From: Candidatus Gastranaerophilales bacterium
GTDB taxonomy: Bacteria; Cyanobacteriota; Vampirovibrionia; Gastranaerophilales; Gastranaerophilaceae
Length of the DNA: 64,000 nucleotides
Direction of reading: 5' to 3'
Assembly: GCA_944324385.1 (NCBI GenBank)
Contig: CALUWD010000005.1
Location: forward strand, 1 to 64,000
The position numbers and the translations under genes are program-made. This document shows positions 60,412 through 64,000 of the stretch, piece after piece; within the stretch, counting starts at the first letter, position 1; every line of letters begins with the position of its first letter. Below the pieces are notes generated by a model, which was not told the origin of the DNA, did no database searches, and saw only the letters and a program-made list of their open reading frames with translations.

Positions 60412-62830
60412 AAAGATTATGTTTTAAAACTTCTTCTCGAAGTCCCCTAAAGTTGTCAATGTCATATTTTTTGACAAAATCAAGCGCACAAGCGCGTGCT
60501 TTTTCAAGTATTTCAATGTCATTTACTACATCTGCAAGCCCAAAATCAGGAATACCACTTTGTCTTGTTCCTAAAAATTCCCCAGGGCCTCTTAACTCAA
60601 GGTCTTTTTGCGCAATAATAAAACCGTTATTTGTCTGAGTCATTATTTTTAGCCTGTTCCTGACTTGTTTTGAGGCCGATGTGCTAACAAGTATGCAGTA
60701 AGACTGCTTGTCATTACGACCTACACGCCCTCTTAGCTGGTGTAGTTGGGAAAGCCCAAATCTTTCTGCGTTTTCAATAATCATAACCGTTGAATTTGGT
60801 ACATCTACGCCCACTTCTACAACTGTTGTAGAAACTAAAATATCGTATTTTTTTTCTTTAAAATCAAGCATTACCTGCTCTTTTTCCTCTGCCTTAAGTT
60901 TTCCATGTAATAGTCCGATTTTATAATCTTTAAACTCTCCTTCTTGAAGTTTTTGTGCCTCTTGAGTAGCGTTTTTTGCACTTATTGTTTCACTTTCATC
61001 AATTAATGGGTAGACAATGTAGGCTTGATGACCCATTGCAATTTGCTCTTTTATTAACTTATAAGCCTCTTTTCGTCCTTGTGCACCGACAAGTGTTGTG
61101 ATAATCGGCAGCCTCCCTTTTGGCAGTTCATCAATTGTTGTAATGTCTAAATCGCCATGCATTGTAAGTGCTAAAGTTCGTGGTATGGGTGTTGCAGTCA
61201 TAGTAAGCATTTGCGGATACTCACCCTTTGTAAGCAATTTAGAGCGTTGTTTTACCCCAAACCTGTGCTGTTCGTCTATTACAACCGCGCCAAGGTTATT
61301 AAACTCAACCCCTTCTTGAATAAGGGCGTGAGTACCTACTGCAATGTGCATTTGCCCGTTTTTGAGCGATGTGAGCATTTCGTTTCGGATTTTTGTGCCG
61401 TGTTTGCCTAAAAACAGCCCTACACTTAAATTTAGTGGTGTTAGCCAGTTTATAAAATTTTTGTAATGTTGTGTTGCAAGAATTTCTGTAGGTGCCATAA
61501 TTGCCCCCTGATAGCCGTTTTCAATGGCACAAAGGAGCATAATGCAAGCCACAACAGTTTTTCCGCTGCCAACATCTCCCTGCAAAAGCCTTTGCATGGG
61601 TTCTTTGGAATTCAAATCGTTTGTAATTTCTTCAACCGCCTTTTTTTGCGCGTCGGTAAGTTCAAAAGGCAAACTTTCTATAAATTTTCTAACAAGCCCG
61701 TCGCGCTTGATTTTTAGCTGGATGGATGTATTTTTTCTGTTTGCTTCGCGAACAAGTGCTAAGTTGAGCTGCAAGGTAAAAAGCTCGTCAAAAACTATTC
61801 TGTAGCGTGCTTTATCGGCTTCTTCACGCGTTTTTGGCAAATGTATTTTTCTTATGGCTTCACTTTTTTCTATTAAATTATTTTCTTCTTTTATGTATTG
61901 CGGCATAAAATCTTGAATTTTTGAACAATGTTTTTCAATTGCGCTTTTTATAGCGTTAGTCAAAGTTTTTGAGCTTAAATTTTCGGTGAGCGGATACACC
62001 GGAACTATCTTTCCACTGCTTATGAGTTCGTCATCTTCATAGCAAAAATCACAAGTCATAACTTGCACTTCAGGCTTATCTATTGTTATTTTATTTGTGT
62101 AGGAGTCCTTTTTCACTGTTCCAAATACTAAAACACTGGAGCCAAGCGGGTATTGCGCTTTATACCTTTCAAGCATTCTTCTGTTTTTTAATTTATAGAA
62201 AAAACTCAAAGTAATTTCGCCTGTACCATCGCCAATTGTAAGGTTTAGGACGGTTAATTTTTTAAGGGTTAAATAAGCACTTACCTTTTTAATTGTTGCA
62301 AAAACCGTTACCTGCTCGCCTATCTTAAGATTTGCAATTTTTACTCTGCCTTGATAATCCACGTATCTTTTAGGGTAGTATTCAAGCAAATCTTTAACGG
62401 TAAAAATTCCAAGCTTATTAAAAAGCGGCGCAGTTTTAGGCCCAACACCTTTTACAAATTGCACATCTATTTCAGATATATCATCAGTGTAGGGTTTTTT
62501 AACTTCTGGTACATCTTCTTTTTTGGGTATTCTGACTTGCGGTTTAATTAATTTTTTAAAATACGCAAAAGTTTCTGCTAAAAGCTCAACACTGTACATT
62601 CTTGCACTTACTGAATCGATGTGGTATTGCTCAAAGTGCGCAATTAACTTTTCTACCCTATGGCGCTCTGTTTTGTTGATTTTCCTTAAAACTGTATTTA
62701 GGGTAGAGAGTACAAACTTTGAAAAACAAGTTTTTTTGCCCACAAAATCTATGTATTTGTGTTCCATTTCTATTTTGCAAGAGGCAATAATTTTTTTATG
62801 AATTTCATCAAAGCTTGAAAACTTATTCAT
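60401..62830 (-). CDS. recG: ATP-dependent DNA helicase RecG
   Basis: 809 residues, longer than E. coli RecG (693). Roughly the first 120 residues form an extra N-terminal extension, as in cyanobacteria. VKGVGPKTAPLFNKLGI starts the wedge region, LLQGDVGSGKTVVACIML is Walker A, VVIDEQHRFGVKQR Walker B (DEQH), TATPIPRTLALTMHGDLD motif III and LRGRVGRNDKQSYCIL motif VI. It remodels stalled forks and Holliday junctions. It ends 11 bases into the convergent TonB_C gene and begins nine bases after the cyclase gene. Confidence 0.93.
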   Translation of the reverse strand: MNKFSSFDEIHKKIIASCKIEMEHKYIDFVGKKTCFSKFVLSTLNTVLRKINKTERHRVEKLIAHFEQYHIDSVSARMYSVELLAETFAYFKKLIKPQVRIPKKEDVPEVKKPYTDDISEIDVQFVKGVGPKTAPLFNKLGIFTVKDLLEYYPKRYVDYQGRVKIANLKIGEQVTVFATIKKVSAYLTLKKLTVLNLTIGDGTGEITLSFFYKLKNRRMLERYKAQYPLGSSVLVFGTVKKDSYTNKITIDKPEVQVMTCDFCYEDDELISSGKIVPVYPLTENLSSKTLTNAIKSAIEKHCSKIQDFMPQYIKEENNLIEKSEAIRKIHLPKTREEADKARYRIVFDELFTLQLNLALVREANRKNTSIQLKIKRDGLVRKFIESLPFELTDAQKKAVEEITNDLNSKEPMQRLLQGDVGSGKTVVACIMLLCAIENGYQGAIMAPTEILATQHYKNFINWLTPLNLSVGLFLGKHGTKIRNEMLTSLKNGQMHIAVGTHALIQEGVEFNNLGAVVIDEQHRFGVKQRSKLLTKGEYPQMLTMTATPIPRTLALTMHGDLDITTIDELPKGRLPIITTLVGAQGRKEAYKLIKEQIAMGHQAYIVYPLIDESETISAKNATQEAQKLQEGEFKDYKIGLLHGKLKAEEKEQVMLDFKEKKYDILVSTTVVEVGVDVPNSTVMIIENAERFGLSQLHQLRGRVGRNDKQSYCILVSTSASKQVRNRLKIMTQTNNGFIIAQKDLELRGPGEFLGTRQSGIPDFGLADVVNDIEILEKARACALDFVKKYDIDNFRGLREEVLKHNLFRG

Positions 62831-62838
62831 AAAAACAA

Positions 62839-64000
62839 TTATACATTAAGGAGTCTTAAAACCTCATAAATGTTAATTTTCTTTGCTTTACCTCGAATAG
62901 AAACTTCTCTTATTTTAATTACATCAACATGTTTTTGAACTTGTTCAAAGGTTTCCTGACTTATTAAAAATTTTGTGCGGTAAACTTTATTATAGTTTTC
63001 AATCCTTGATGCAGTATTTACGGTATCACCAATAACTGTATATTCAAGCCTTTCTTCAGAACCAATATTGCCAACAAAAGCCTCTCCTGTTGAAATTCCT
63101 ATCCCTATTTCAATTTTAGGTTTACCCTCATCCAGCCATTTTTCTTGCAATTGTTTTACTTTTTTGAGCATATTGTCTGCGCAAATGACAGCATCAAGTG
63201 CGTGGTGATTGTTTTCAATAGGTTCGCCAAAAACAGCTAAAACTGCATCGCCCATAAATTTATTTAAAATTCCGTTGTGTTTTTCAATAATGGGTACAAT
63301 TGCCGTAAAATATTCATTTAAAATTTTTGTAACTTCCTCTGCACTCAGCCTTTCGCTTATGGATGTAAAGCCTCTAATGTCTGCAAAAAGCACTGTTACA
63401 TTTGCCCTTTTGCCTCCAAGTTTAACCGAGTCAATGTTATTTACAACATTTTGCATAACGTCGCGCGACAGGTATTTGCTCATTGCGGATTGAATTTTTT
63501 CTTTTTTTCTACCTTCAAGTAAATATCTGTAAGAATAAGCGCACCCTATTGCAAAAAGTATAAAAATTTCAGGCAAGATTAAATTAATTGCAATTTTGTT
63601 GCTGAACATAAAGAACGCAAAAATTAAATACATAAACATTAAACAAGCACAGGAAAGTATGGCAATTGGTATTGGCAGTGTGCAAACAAGTACAAAAGCT
63701 ATAATAAAGACAAGAGCAACATTTAAGATGTTATAAAGTTCGCTTGTGTTTTTGTAAAACTCATTATTTATAATGTTATCAAGATTTGTAGCTTGTATGT
63801 CGACACCTGAAAAAGTGTCTGAAATTGGGGTTCTTTTGACATCTTGCAGGGCCTGAGCATTGGCATTTGCGCCGACAAAAACAATTTTATCTTTAAAAAT
63901 TTCACTGTCTAATATTGGTTTTTCACCTTTTTTAATGGCTTCCAGTGACTTTATGACGTCAGATGCCGAGATTTTTTGGTGCGAATACAGACCGTCATCG
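62839..64000 (-). CDS. CHASE2-domain adenylate cyclase, partial (5' end outside window)
   Basis: The N-terminus is missing because the gene runs off the window. My translation of the last 360 bases gives FKDKIVFVGANANAQALQDVKRTP and FSGVDIQATNLDNIINNEFY, a CHASE2-type extracytoplasmic domain, then three hydrophobic segments. The class III cyclase domain follows: TVLFADIRGFTSISE (metal Asp), LNKFMGDAVLAVFG (substrate Lys and second metal Asp), and YTVIGDTVNTASRIEN with the Asn-Arg pair. The Lys/Asp substrate pair favours ATP over GTP. It should make cAMP in response to an external signal. Its end is nine bases before recG. Confidence 0.85.
   Translation of the reverse strand, partial: DDGLYSHQKISASDVIKSLEAIKKGEKPILDSEIFKDKIVFVGANANAQALQDVKRTPISDTFSGVDIQATNLDNIINNEFYKNTSELYNILNVALVFIIAFVLVCTLPIPIAILSCACLMFMYLIFAFFMFSNKIAINLILPEIFILFAIGCAYSYRYLLEGRKKEKIQSAMSKYLSRDVMQNVVNNIDSVKLGGKRANVTVLFADIRGFTSISERLSAEEVTKILNEYFTAIVPIIEKHNGILNKFMGDAVLAVFGEPIENNHHALDAVICADNMLKKVKQLQEKWLDEGKPKIEIGIGISTGEAFVGNIGSEERLEYTVIGDTVNTASRIENYNKVYRTKFLISQETFEQVQKHVDVIKIREVSIRGKAKKINIYEVLRLLNV

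Noticed and set aside
1-64000. CRISPR arrays, insertion sequences, integrase or phage structural genes, rRNA and tRNA genes
   Set aside because: I looked for spaced repeats, transposase motifs, inverted terminal repeats and the tRNA T-loop consensus and found none that held up. A tRNAscan run would be decisive for tRNA.

Overview
The window is about 64 kb of AT-rich bacterial chromosome with standard stop codons (TGA is used as stop). It most resembles a non-photosynthetic gut relative of Cyanobacteria (Vampirovibrionia/Melainabacteria, Gastranaerophilales type). The reasons are a DUF3326 protein (a cyanobacterial/plastid family), a long cyanobacterial-style NusB, a RecG with a long N-terminal extension, a threonyl-tRNA synthetase lacking the TGS domain, a possible DUF1822-like region, and several lineage-type proteins of unknown function. 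A TolC-type protein with a full tripartite ABC exporter indicates an outer membrane. I see no rRNA, tRNA, CRISPR array, prophage or insertion sequence. The taxonomic call is inference.

Layout. 0-5 kb: partial metY, a membrane protein, a protein with three 45-residue tandem repeats, an iron-sulfur flavoprotein, an ArsP_2-type transporter and a membrane-anchored peroxiredoxin. 5-8.3 kb: a 1013-residue protein that looks like a Clp N-domain plus two degenerate AAA modules fused to an intact M41 (FtsH-type) protease domain. 8.3-14.2 kb: a tolC/ybhG/ybhF/ybhS/ybhR-like efflux operon. 14.2-20 kb: secreted M48 peptidase, repeat proteins, isochorismatase-fold hydrolase, degenerate histidine kinase, a 640-residue EF-hand/coiled-coil/GH108 muramidase, and a HAD phosphatase. 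20-24.9 kb: a four-gene operon (CMD-cupin protein, acetyltransferase, two Cys-nucleophile alpha/beta hydrolases) diverging from a LysR regulator with a T-N11-A operator between them. 24.9-33.1 kb: glgX, DUF1015, short-chain dehydrogenase, HU, a ribbon-helix-helix protein, thrS and a small protein. 33.2-39 kb: glucokinase, holA, holB, DUF3326, a pseudopilin and cobO. 39-45 kb: GIY-YIG protein, dus, a TPR protein, bioG-bioC and a group 2-like sigma factor. 45-54 kb: ribH, a membrane-protein/site-2-protease cluster, rpsU, yajQ, nadK, recN. 54-64 kb: ftsY, nusB, a glycosyltransferase, glyS, an anti-sigma-like/TonB_C membrane protein, recG and a CHASE2 adenylate cyclase that runs off the end.

The most interesting non-coding signals are: a 21-bp AT-rich promoter-like element that is identical at 45159-45179 (+) and 33130-33150 (-), with a 20/23 variant at 19361-19383 (-); a plus-strand terminator at 45279-45305 with no gene in front of it, which together with that element suggests a roughly 125-nt RNA; and 10-bp-spaced TTAAG repeats found both upstream of the sigma factor and upstream of the zinc-finger/TonB_C gene.
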